Assembly: GCA_050946655.1 (NCBI GenBank)
Contig: JBMNVE010000013.1
Location: 1 to 35,477, forward strand
Direction of reading: 5' to 3'
Length of the DNA: 35,477 bases
From: JAXGRD01 sp050946655
GTDB taxonomy: Bacteria > Bacillota > Clostridia > Peptostreptococcales > Anaerovoracaceae
This document shows positions 1-6,487 of the stretch, in pieces (within the stretch, counting starts at the first letter, position 1; the number at the start of each line of letters is the position of its first letter). Made by a program: the position numbers and the translations under genes. Under the pieces are notes generated by a model. It saw only the letters and a program-made list of their open reading frames with translations. It was not told where the DNA came from and searched no databases.

Positions 1-1182
1 CCGGCCACCGGTGTAGGCATTACGATGAAAGCCATAGAGGGTATCGGGACGGTGGCATTGACACCGGAGTGCGAAATCAAAATCCAAGGGGCAAGAGCCA
101 ACTATGATAAGTTGACAGATGCACAAAAACCTGAAGTGACCAACTATGATAAGTTGACAGCAGCGGAAGCAGAATATGCAAGGTTAAAGGGAGAAGATGA
201 AGCGGATCAAGCAGCGGCGGATGCCGTAAAGGATAAGATCGCCAAGATTTCCGATCCTGTAACACTGGCCGATAAGGATGCCATAGAAGAGGCTAAGGCG
301 GCCTACGAGGCTTTGACCGAAAACCAAAAGGCAAAGCTTTCCGATGAAGACAAGAGTAAACTCAATGAGGCAGTGGGCAAGCTGGCAGACTTGATGAAGC
401 CGATCGAGGAAGTGGCAGACATGATTGCAGGCCTGCCCAAGCCGGAGGAGATGACCGGCAGCAATGAAGAAATCCTCGGCGTGAAAGAGGCAGAAGACGC
501 CTTTGACAGTTTATCCAAAGAAGAGAAAGCCTTACTGCCTGTAGGCAGCGAAGGAAAGCTGGAGGCAGCTAAGAATGCACTGGCTGAAATCAACCACACC
601 TCGGGCGATGTGACCATCGACGGACTTCCCTGGGACATCAAAGTAGTGGCCAAAGAAATCACTGAAGGGGAAGAATACAAAAAGATGAAGGCCTATAAGG
701 CAGGGAAGACACTTACCGCCATGTACGACATCAAACTGATCAAGGTGGTGAAAACACCTACCGGCGTGGAAGAGGAGACCTACCAGCTTAATGGTACAGA
801 AGTGACTGTCACCATTAAGAATGAGAGCTTCATCGGCCATGAGAATCCTGTTGCAATCCACCAGATCGGCGACCAGGAGAGCGGAATTTCCTACGAAGAG
901 CTGGCTGCCACCTTTGACGGCAACACAGCACGGTTCAAAATCAACAGCTTCAGCAATGTGGGGATCGTAGCTGATCCGATTGCAGAACAGGTCAAGCCCG
1001 ATCCAAAGGATCCCGCCGAGAGCGGAAAGACGGAAACCGGCAAAAAAGTTCCGGCGACTAAGCCCGGAACAACAAAGACCGGTGATACCTTCAACCTCTA
1101 CGGGTGGATCATCATCATGCTACTGGCAGCAACTGCGGCCGGGTGGGCTATAGTCTATAAAAGAAAGGTGGGTCGCTACTAA
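1..1182 (+). CDS. Surface protein, C-terminal part (5' end outside window)
   Basis: The reading frame is open to the first base, so this is the 3' end of a longer gene; an ATG at 25 is only internal. The visible 393 residues begin with helical FIVAR-like segments of the type AYEALTENQKAKL, common in clostridial surface proteins. A beta-rich domain follows (about residues 210-330), of a kind often found before the anchor of such proteins. A Pro/Lys/Thr-rich stalk comes next, then TTKTGD, a hydrophobic segment of about 20 residues and a basic tail KRKVGRY. That ending has the layout of a sortase signal, although TTKTG is not a canonical LPXTG. A 20-base exact direct repeat occurs at 99-118 and 141-160. 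The role is probably a cell-wall adhesin or structural protein; the ligand is unknown. Confidence 0.8.
   Translation, partial: PATGVGITMKAIEGIGTVALTPECEIKIQGARANYDKLTDAQKPEVTNYDKLTAAEAEYARLKGEDEADQAAADAVKDKIAKISDPVTLADKDAIEEAKAAYEALTENQKAKLSDEDKSKLNEAVGKLADLMKPIEEVADMIAGLPKPEEMTGSNEEILGVKEAEDAFDSLSKEEKALLPVGSEGKLEAAKNALAEINHTSGDVTIDGLPWDIKVVAKEITEGEEYKKMKAYKAGKTLTAMYDIKLIKVVKTPTGVEEETYQLNGTEVTVTIKNESFIGHENPVAIHQIGDQESGISYEELAATFDGNTARFKINSFSNVGIVADPIAEQVKPDPKDPAESGKTETGKKVPATKPGTTKTGDTFNLYGWIIIMLLAATAAGWAIVYKRKVGRY
99..160 (+). repeat. Short direct repeat inside the surface protein gene
   Basis: The 20-mer CAACTATGATAAGTTGACAG occurs exactly at 99-118 and at 141-160, a 42-base (14-codon) period. 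It encodes NYDKLT twice. It looks like a recent in-frame duplication within the helical repeat region. Confidence 0.85.
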
Positions 1183-1205
1183 ATCGATCTACCGATAGAA
1201 AATCG

Positions 1206-1244
1206 ATCCCGGGTGGAATATAAACTTCCCCCGGGATTGTTTTA
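1206..1244 (+). terminator. Rho-independent terminator of the surface protein gene
   Basis: An 8-bp perfect stem, ATCCCGGG (1206-1213) and CCCGGGAT (1230-1237), with a 16-base loop is followed by TTGTTTT. It separates the surface protein gene from the ECF operon. Confidence 0.7.
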
Positions 1245-1261
1245 GAAAAAACGCAAAAACG

Positions 1262-1289
1262 CTCAAATGTTGTCACAACAACATTTGAG
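1262..1289. promoter_or_regulatory. Perfect palindrome, probable Crp/Fnr-type operator
   Basis: CTCAAATGTTGT (1262-1273) and ACAACATTTGAG (1278-1289) are perfect inverted repeats around CACA. The core GTTGT-N4-ACAAC has the 5-4-5 geometry of FNR boxes. The centre (1275.5) lies about 41 bases before the transcription start predicted from the TATAAT box at 1304-1309, which is the class II activator position. The last gene of the downstream operon encodes a Crp/Fnr regulator. The palindrome is seen directly; its binding by that regulator is inferred. Confidence 0.7.
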
Positions 1290-1300
1290 ACTGTGTTATG

Positions 1301-1309
1301 TGATATAAT
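1301..1309 (+). promoter_or_regulatory. Extended -10 promoter of the ECF operon
   Basis: TGATATAAT is an extended -10 (TGnTATAAT) with no good -35 box, as expected for an activator-dependent promoter. Transcription would start at about 1316-1317, on the ATG of the first gene, so the mRNA would be leaderless. No Shine-Dalgarno sequence precedes that ATG. Confidence 0.65.
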
Positions 1310-1316
1310 CAACGAC

Positions 1317-2015
1317 ATGAGTAAAATCTGTGTGGAACAATTGAACTTCGCCTATGGAAACTCCCGGGAGATCCTCAAGGACCTGGACTTTTCTGTAGAA
1401 GAAGGGGAGTATGTAGCCATCCTGGGGCCTTCCGGATGCGGGAAAAGCACCCTTTGTCACATTCTTTGCGGCATCATCCCCAATGTAGTGGACGGCAGGA
1501 TCACAGGGGAAGTCCACGTGGGCGGTATTTCTCTCAGAGAGGCGGAGCTAAAGGATCTGGCAAAAACGATAGGCTTCGTTATGCAGGATGCGGACCGGCA
1601 AATCGTCAGCGCCACGGTGGAAGATGAACTGGCATTCGGCCCGGAGAACTTCTGCGTTTCACCGGAAGAAATTCGGATCAGGGTAGATGGAGTTTTGGAT
1701 CTTTTCGGTCTGACGGACATGAAGGATAGAGACCCTAACCGGCTATCGGCAGGAGAGAAAAAACTGGTGACCATAGGCAGCGTCCTTGTCTTGGAGCCGG
1801 GGGTCATTCTCCTGGACGAGCCCTTTAGTCCCTTGGATAAGGAAAATAAGCAAAAGGTAATGTCTGCCATCGAAATCCTGAGAAAACAGGGGAAGACGGT
1901 GGTGGTGGTGGAGCATGACCGGGATTCCGTTGCTCGGGCGGACCGGTGGATCCTCTTGGAAGACGGGCGGATCAAAAGCAGCGGACCTCCCGAAATGGTG
2001 AAGGGGATCATATGA
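1317..2015 (+). CDS. ecfA1: ECF transporter ATPase EcfA1-like
   Basis: ATP-binding subunit of an energy-coupling factor (vitamin/metal) importer, acting on the cytoplasmic face with EcfA2 and EcfT. Walker A GPSGCGKST is at residues 37-45. The Q-loop region MQDADRQIVSATVEDELAFG is typical of EcfA. The signature is LSAGEKK, Walker B is VILLDEPFSPLD, and the switch His lies in VVVEHD. The length of 232 aa is slightly short for the family. I chose ATG 1317 (MSKICVEQ); an in-frame ATG at 1293 lies upstream of the -10 box and would place promoter sequence in the gene. The gene overlaps the next by ATGA, so the two are translationally coupled. No substrate-binding S subunit is encoded nearby. Confidence 0.92.
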   Translation: MSKICVEQLNFAYGNSREILKDLDFSVEEGEYVAILGPSGCGKSTLCHILCGIIPNVVDGRITGEVHVGGISLREAELKDLAKTIGFVMQDADRQIVSATVEDELAFGPENFCVSPEEIRIRVDGVLDLFGLTDMKDRDPNRLSAGEKKLVTIGSVLVLEPGVILLDEPFSPLDKENKQKVMSAIEILRKQGKTVVVVEHDRDSVARADRWILLEDGRIKSSGPPEMVKGII

Positions 2016-2650
2016 GTCTTCAAGTAAAAGGCATCTCCTTCGGCTACCCGGGTGAAAAAAACAAGGTCATAGAAAACTTTTCCTCTGCGTTCTCTTCGGA
2101 TAAAATCACCGGCCTGGTTGGCCCCAACGGATCGGGAAAGACCACCTTGGCCAGGATCATCATGGGGATACTGAGGCCGGAGGAGGGCATGATTCTTCTA
2201 GACGGCAAGGATCTGGCAACGGATACCCTTGCCCAGCGGGGGAAGAAGCTGGGTTATGTCATGCAGAATCCGGCACGCCAGATTTTTTCCGCCACGGTGG
2301 AAGAAGAGATGGAGTACGGCTTACGCAATCTAGGCCTTCCGGAGGAAGAAATCTCCCGTCGCCGGGAAAAATACTTGGACTATTTCCAAATTTCCCACCA
2401 TCGAAAGAGCTTTCCATACACCTTGAGCCACGGTGAAAAGCAGAGATTGGTTTTGGCTGCCATTTTAGCCATGGAACCTTCCTATCTGATCTTGGACGAA
2501 CCCACGGCAAGCCTGGATCGGCAGAGAAGTGCTCTCCTGGGGAAATATCTTGCAGGCCTGTCTTCGGGGATCATTGTTATCAGCCACGATGAAGGCTTTG
2601 TTGAGGAATATTGCCATAAGGTGGTGGTGATGGGGGGGTCCAATGGGTAG
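2012..2650 (+). CDS. ecfA2: ECF transporter ATPase EcfA2-like
   Basis: Second ATPase of the heterodimeric ECF motor. It has Walker A GPNGSGKT (residues 37-44), a Q-loop MQNPARQIFSATVEEEMEYG, signature LSHGEKQR, Walker B YLILDEPTASLD and a switch His in VISHDE. The ATG at 2012 overlaps the ecfA1 stop as ATGA; a GTG-rich upstream extension exists in frame but would run through ecfA1. At 212 aa it is shorter than most EcfA proteins (about 270-290), lacking much of the C-terminal extension that contacts the partner ATPase. It overlaps the fused ecfT gene by 8 bases. Confidence 0.92.
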   Translation: MSLQVKGISFGYPGEKNKVIENFSSAFSSDKITGLVGPNGSGKTTLARIIMGILRPEEGMILLDGKDLATDTLAQRGKKLGYVMQNPARQIFSATVEEEMEYGLRNLGLPEEEISRRREKYLDYFQISHHRKSFPYTLSHGEKQRLVLAAILAMEPSYLILDEPTASLDRQRSALLGKYLAGLSSGIIVISHDEGFVEEYCHKVVVMGGSNG

Positions 2651-4415
2651 TTTGGATCCTAGAACCAAGATCATGATGATGGCCTGTCTCTCGGCGGCAG
2701 CCATGGCAACGGATAACATCATCTTTTTATTGGGACTTTCTATCTTCCTTCCCCCGGCACTTTGGGCCGGGGGTATCGGATTCGCCCGCCAAAAAAAGCA
2801 ACTGCTGGGCATGGTGGGGCTCATCGCCTTTCTGTTTGTCATACAGTGGGTATTTGCCAGTGTGCATCTGGCCGGGGTGATGGCACTGAGGCTTTTGATC
2901 ATCCTTTTGGCGGCACTGGTGTTGCTGTCGGGAAAGCCCGGGGACTATCTTTTGGCGCTGACTCGCCTGGGGATGCCCTATGAGATGGCATATATGGTTC
3001 TTTTGGGCTTTCATTTCTTTCCCCTGCTCAGGGAAGAAGCCATGGATGTGTATTACAGCATACAGCTTCGTGGAACGGAGATAAAGAAGGCGCCCATCAA
3101 AGGCAAACTGGCGGCCTACAAGAATATGGCCATCCCGATTTTGGCCGGTGCCTTGGAGAGGGCAAGGGATACATCCATCGCTATGGAGGCCCGGGGGTTT
3201 CGCAGTCAAAGGAGGCGAACATATTTGAGAAAAATAAAGTTGAAAAAAAGAGATATTTTGCTACTGATCATCATTCCCTTGGTAGCCGCATCCTTCATCT
3301 ACTTCGCAAACAGAGATTCCGGCAGTGAAGATATGGGCAGAGAAGCCATGGTTTCCTATATGGGCAAAGATGCCATTGCCATCTCCTGGGGAGATGAAGA
3401 AAAATATGAGGGTGTAGTTCAGTGGGAAGGAAAGGAAATTCCCGCCCGGAGAAAGGAAGTGCGAAAGGGAGAGTATTACAGATATTGGACCACAGTGGAT
3501 GGCCTGAAAAGGGGGAAAAACTATACCTACGCCATGGGTGACGGCAAGACCTTCAGCCTGAGGGAGAAGGTTTCTCTTCCCCCCAAAGACGGGGACTTTA
3601 CCTTCCTCTTCATGGGGGATATCCAGTACCGGAACAGAGAGCGGGATTATGCGGCCTGGGGAGGCTTTCTGGCGGAAGCTTACCGAGATACTCCCGATGC
3701 AAAGCTTTTGCTGATGGGAGGGGACATGGTAGAAAAGGCACCGGACCTGAAGGACTGGTCTGCCTTTCTCAGCGCCGGGCAGCCGACCTTTAGAAAGATC
3801 CCCGTTATGACCACTCCGGGGAACCACGAGACATCTATTCTTCCCACCACCTATCTGGATATTTTGACCTTGCCGGACAAAAGCCCCATCGGAGAGGAAA
3901 TTTACTCCTTTGACCTGGGAGGAATACATTTCGTTTCCCTCAACAGCGGACTATTCATGAAGGAAAGAAAAACCCAGGAAGGGTATGAGGAAATGATGGG
4001 AAGGGTGGATGACTGGATCGAAAAAGACCTAAAAAGCAGCAAAGGAAAGTGGACCATCGCTTTCTTCCATCATCCCATGTATCCGGCATCCCCTGATGAC
4101 CCCCTGTATGAAGAAATGAGGGGAAGATGGGAAGGCCTTCTGACAAAGGGAGGGGTCGACCTGGTTCTTTGCGGCCATCAGCACCTCTACATGCGAACAA
4201 AGCCTGTCAACGGGATCACCCACATCATGTGCAATTCGGGAGAAAAACCAAGCAACTATCTGAGGGAAGGACAGGAGATCCCCGCCTATGTGGAAAAAAT
4301 AAGGGGAGATAAGCCCACTTATCTGCGGATCCGATCAGCAGATGATCGTTTAATCATAGAAGCGTATGAAAAAGGAGGCAAGCAGGTGGACACCTGTGAG
4401 ATAAAAAAGAAATGA
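2643..4415 (+). CDS. ecfT: EcfT transmembrane subunit fused to metallophosphoesterase
   Basis: One 590-codon frame carries two families. Residues 1-225 are EcfT: several membrane helices, the two cytoplasmic coupling-helix motifs LRG (142-144) and ARG (183-185) that contact EcfA, and a last helix (204-222) after a Lys-rich stretch. Residues about 232-310 look like the Fn3-like N-terminal domain of purple acid phosphatases (ISW, then LKRGKNYTYAMGDG). Residues 318-575 form a calcineurin-like phosphoesterase with GDIQ (325-328), GGDMVE (359-364), GNHE (393-396), FFHHP (474-478) and GHQH (511-514). The positive-inside rule puts the phosphatase outside the cell. The Tyr of the PAP motif GDxxY is Glu here (364), so a true purple iron centre is unlikely. 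The inferred role is surface dephosphorylation coupled to uptake. An internal SD plus TTG (3208-3227) could also yield the phosphatase alone. Confidence 0.88.
   Translation: MGSLDPRTKIMMMACLSAAAMATDNIIFLLGLSIFLPPALWAGGIGFARQKKQLLGMVGLIAFLFVIQWVFASVHLAGVMALRLLIILLAALVLLSGKPGDYLLALTRLGMPYEMAYMVLLGFHFFPLLREEAMDVYYSIQLRGTEIKKAPIKGKLAAYKNMAIPILAGALERARDTSIAMEARGFRSQRRRTYLRKIKLKKRDILLLIIIPLVAASFIYFANRDSGSEDMGREAMVSYMGKDAIAISWGDEEKYEGVVQWEGKEIPARRKEVRKGEYYRYWTTVDGLKRGKNYTYAMGDGKTFSLREKVSLPPKDGDFTFLFMGDIQYRNRERDYAAWGGFLAEAYRDTPDAKLLLMGGDMVEKAPDLKDWSAFLSAGQPTFRKIPVMTTPGNHETSILPTTYLDILTLPDKSPIGEEIYSFDLGGIHFVSLNSGLFMKERKTQEGYEEMMGRVDDWIEKDLKSSKGKWTIAFFHHPMYPASPDDPLYEEMRGRWEGLLTKGGVDLVLCGHQHLYMRTKPVNGITHIMCNSGEKPSNYLREGQEIPAYVEKIRGDKPTYLRIRSADDRLIIEAYEKGGKQVDTCEIKKK
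3208..3227 (+). promoter_or_regulatory. Possible internal translation start for the phosphatase part
   Basis: AAAGGAGG (3208-3215), a perfect Shine-Dalgarno, is followed after 9 bases by an in-frame TTG (3225-3227, codon 195). Initiation there would give a protein starting MRKIKLKKRDILLLIII, which resembles a signal anchor ahead of the phosphatase. AGG-AGG also simply encodes Arg-Arg, so this may be chance. Confidence 0.35.
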
Positions 4416-5059
4416 GGTACTTGGAAACCATTATTGGAAGCGGGCTGTTTTCAAAAATCAAAAAATCCGACTATATCCGCACCTTTGAAGAACTTTCCGT
4501 TTCGGGAAGACGGCTAAAGAAAGGTTATGTCATCTACGATGAGGGAGACCTGGTGGACAGGATCTGTATTTTGAAATACGGAACAGTTCGCGGCGAGAAG
4601 GCATATACAGATGGAGACCTGCACATCATTCACGTCTATGACAAGGGCTCTCTGTTTGCCTTGGAGGCGGCAGTGTCGGAAAGGAAAACGTCTCCTATAA
4701 ACTACATCTGCAGCGAGGATTCTACTGTGGTCAGCATCACCATGGCGAGCATATACAGGAGCAATCTCTGTGAGGAAATCCTCACCGCCATCATGGAAAA
4801 GATGGCCAGCGACAACATCAAAAAGATGCACAAGATCGAAATTCTGGCGCAGAGGGGACTCAGGGATCGATTGCTGATGTACTTCAGTCTTCTAGAAAAA
4901 AAGGATGGGGATGAAAAAGGCTCCTTTATCCTGCAAATGGGAAGAGAGGAACTGGCTCAGTTTCTCTCCGTCAACAGAAGTGCCCTATCCAACGAGTTGA
5001 ACAAGATGAAGCGAGAGGGTGTTTTGGAGTTCAACAAGGGAACTTATCGCCTGCTTTAA
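4412..5059 (+). CDS. Crp/Fnr family transcriptional regulator
   Basis: 215 aa with an N-terminal cyclic-nucleotide-binding-like beta roll (about 1-130, including GYVIYDEGDLVDRICIL), a dimerisation helix (about 125-150) and a C-terminal winged helix (MGREELAQFLSVNRSALSNELNKM, about 166-190). The recognition helix keeps the Arg equivalent to Crp R180 but has Ser and Asn where Crp has Glu181 and Arg185, so its site should be neither the Crp nor the Fnr consensus. There is no N-terminal cysteine cluster for an iron-sulfur centre. The start codon overlaps the preceding stop (ATGA), making it the last gene of the ECF operon. It probably regulates its own operon through the palindrome at 1262-1289; the effector is unknown. 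Confidence 0.9.
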   Translation: MRYLETIIGSGLFSKIKKSDYIRTFEELSVSGRRLKKGYVIYDEGDLVDRICILKYGTVRGEKAYTDGDLHIIHVYDKGSLFALEAAVSERKTSPINYICSEDSTVVSITMASIYRSNLCEEILTAIMEKMASDNIKKMHKIEILAQRGLRDRLLMYFSLLEKKDGDEKGSFILQMGREELAQFLSVNRSALSNELNKMKREGVLEFNKGTYRLL

Positions 5060-5063
5060 ATAT

Positions 5064-6086
5064 TCATCGGAAAGAACCGTACTTTTTCGCGATTTCCCTG
5101 ACCCGCCGAACATACTCTTCCCGGACATGAAGAGGCTCCAGAATTTCCAGGTTTTCCCCATATTGAAGGAGGAGAAAGTAGAGGCCGGGGTTTTCGGCGG
5201 TCTCAACCACCGCCACATATTCCTCTTTGTGTTTCTCACCATCCATCGGTTCTGCCCGGATTAGCCCGTCTCCGAATTCGTCAAAGAGGTGATCCAGCAT
5301 GAACTTGGGTACCCGCAGCCTTAGGATGATTTTTTGTTTTCCGCCGTAGTGGTGAATGGTGGTATCTACAAAGCGGGAGATGGCCGAAGGGTCATCGGGT
5401 CCGGCAAAGTCACTGATGGAGCGAACGGGATCCTCAGTTTCGGAAAGCTGTTCCATTCGATCCAGCCGATAGTAGCTGAAGTCATGGAAGCCTTGAGCAT
5501 TGCAGATCAAATAATAGTAGTCGCTCTTCCAAATGAGGGCATAGGGGCTGACGGTATAGAGTGCACCTCCCCGTCGAGGTGTTCTTTTTAGTTGGTTGCC
5601 GATGGATACGTAGGCGAAGGAGACCTTCTTTCTGTTTTCAATGGCGGAGAGAAGAATATCGATGTTGTTTTGGGTCGCCTTGTTTTTTGTCTTCACACCG
5701 GAGGAATCGGGAGTGGCGGAGGAGAGAACTTTGCGAGTGTGGACCGAGGTGGTGGCCAGCAGCTTGCATGTCAGCCTGCCCGTTACGGCAGGAGTGAGAA
5801 ACTTGGCCTGAGCAACCGCGTCCATGAGCACCTTGACCTCCCAGTTTTCAAACTGATGGGTAGCGAGAAAATAGCCATTCCGCTTGTAATCGCAGGTGAT
5901 GATATCTTCTCCATTCTCCACCAAAGCCTTGATGTCCAAGCCTACCGCCTTGCGTTCAGCTTCCAATCCATACCGCCTCTTCAGCTCACCGATGATCCTG
6001 TCGCTGGTCATGGGATGCTTTTCGTCGCTGTCTTTCAGTATCTCCAAGACGCTGAGCAGCCGTGCCCTGGTATTGGTTTCTTTCAT
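5064..6086 (-). CDS. WYL-domain HTH transcriptional regulator
   Basis: 340 aa. The N-terminal HTH_11-type winged helix (about 1-60) contains TRARLLSVLEILKDSDEK and the helix-turn-helix MTSDRIIGELKRRYG. The WYL domain (about 140-220) holds YTVSPYALIWKSDYYYLIC and YRLDRM, and a C-terminal WCX-type region follows. WYL proteins are ligand-sensing regulators that usually control nearby genes. The start at 6086 is chosen because AGGAGG (complement of 6092-6101 region) lies just upstream; an upstream in-frame ATG would include the promoter. It converges on the Crp/Fnr gene with 4 bases between stops and diverges from the 64-aa gene. The 32-bp inverted repeat at 6121-6152 overlaps its -35 box, suggesting autoregulation. 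Confidence 0.88.
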   Translation of the reverse strand: MKETNTRARLLSVLEILKDSDEKHPMTSDRIIGELKRRYGLEAERKAVGLDIKALVENGEDIITCDYKRNGYFLATHQFENWEVKVLMDAVAQAKFLTPAVTGRLTCKLLATTSVHTRKVLSSATPDSSGVKTKNKATQNNIDILLSAIENRKKVSFAYVSIGNQLKRTPRRGGALYTVSPYALIWKSDYYYLICNAQGFHDFSYYRLDRMEQLSETEDPVRSISDFAGPDDPSAISRFVDTTIHHYGGKQKIILRLRVPKFMLDHLFDEFGDGLIRAEPMDGEKHKEEYVAVVETAENPGLYFLLLQYGENLEILEPLHVREEYVRRVREIAKKYGSFR

Positions 6087-6107
6087 TGAAAACCACCTCC
6101 TGGCGGG

Positions 6108-6136
6108 AGTATAACACAATGTTTTAATGTACGCAA
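6108..6136 (-). promoter_or_regulatory. Promoter of the WYL regulator gene
   Basis: Read on the minus strand: TTGCGT (6131-6136), a 17-base spacer, and TATACT (6108-6113) with an extended TG. Transcription runs into the AGGAGG site of the WYL gene. Confidence 0.7.
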
Positions 6137-6152
6137 ATTGACTCATTAAAAC
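6121..6152. promoter_or_regulatory. 32-bp inverted repeat, probable WYL operator
   Basis: GTTTTAATG (6121-6129) and CATTAAAAC (6144-6152) are perfect 9-bp arms separated by 14 bases. The site covers the -35 box of the WYL promoter and lies about 50 bases upstream of the divergent 64-aa gene, so it could control both. Binding is inferred from position. Confidence 0.55.
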
Positions 6153-6201
6153 AGAGAGAAGGGGGTTAAACTGGATACAGGATAAAGAAAGGAGAAAGAC
6201 G

Positions 6202-6396
6202 ATGAACAGGAATAAAATAAATGCGGCGGTATCCACAGATCAGGTAGGAGAAATCATGGAAATCATGGATGGCAGGAAGGCCAGGAATTTCTGGTATGAA
6301 AAGCAGGCGGAGATGAGAGCCGAGGGGGGAGAATACGATCCGGCCATTGATAATGAAGTTTGGCTGAGAAGATACCTTCTGTGTATGTGCGACTGA
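6202..6396 (+). CDS. Small protein of unknown function (64 aa)
   Basis: A good AAAGGAG site lies 7 bases upstream of the ATG, and the gene occupies the space between the WYL regulator and the sortase. The product is soluble and charged, with a middle segment RKARNFWYEKQAEMRAEG and a C-terminal LLCMCD. No signal peptide, membrane helix or family was recognised. Position opposite the WYL gene across a shared inverted repeat suggests it may be a target of that regulator. Confidence 0.6.
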   Translation: MNRNKINAAVSTDQVGEIMEIMDGRKARNFWYEKQAEMRAEGGEYDPAIDNEVWLRRYLLCMCD

Positions 6397-6425
6397 TTCT
6401 TTGGTTTGTTTTTCCCGGGAAACTA

Positions 6426-6452
6426 TTCAAAGCAGTGATTCTGTGCTAAAAT
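6426..6452 (+). promoter_or_regulatory. Probable promoter of the sortase gene
   Basis: TTCAAA (6426-6431), 15 bases, then an extended -10 TGCTAAAAT (TAAAAT at 6447-6452). It lies 36 bases before the chosen sortase start. Confidence 0.5.
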
Positions 6453-6487
6453 GAGTCATGTAAATGAAATCGGGAAAGGAACCACCC

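Noticed and set aside
2643..4415. Possibility that the EcfT-phosphatase fusion is a sequencing artefact
   Set aside because: Both halves are intact, in one frame, and the last EcfT helix also serves as the phosphatase anchor; no homopolymer run is present at the junction near 3280-3340.
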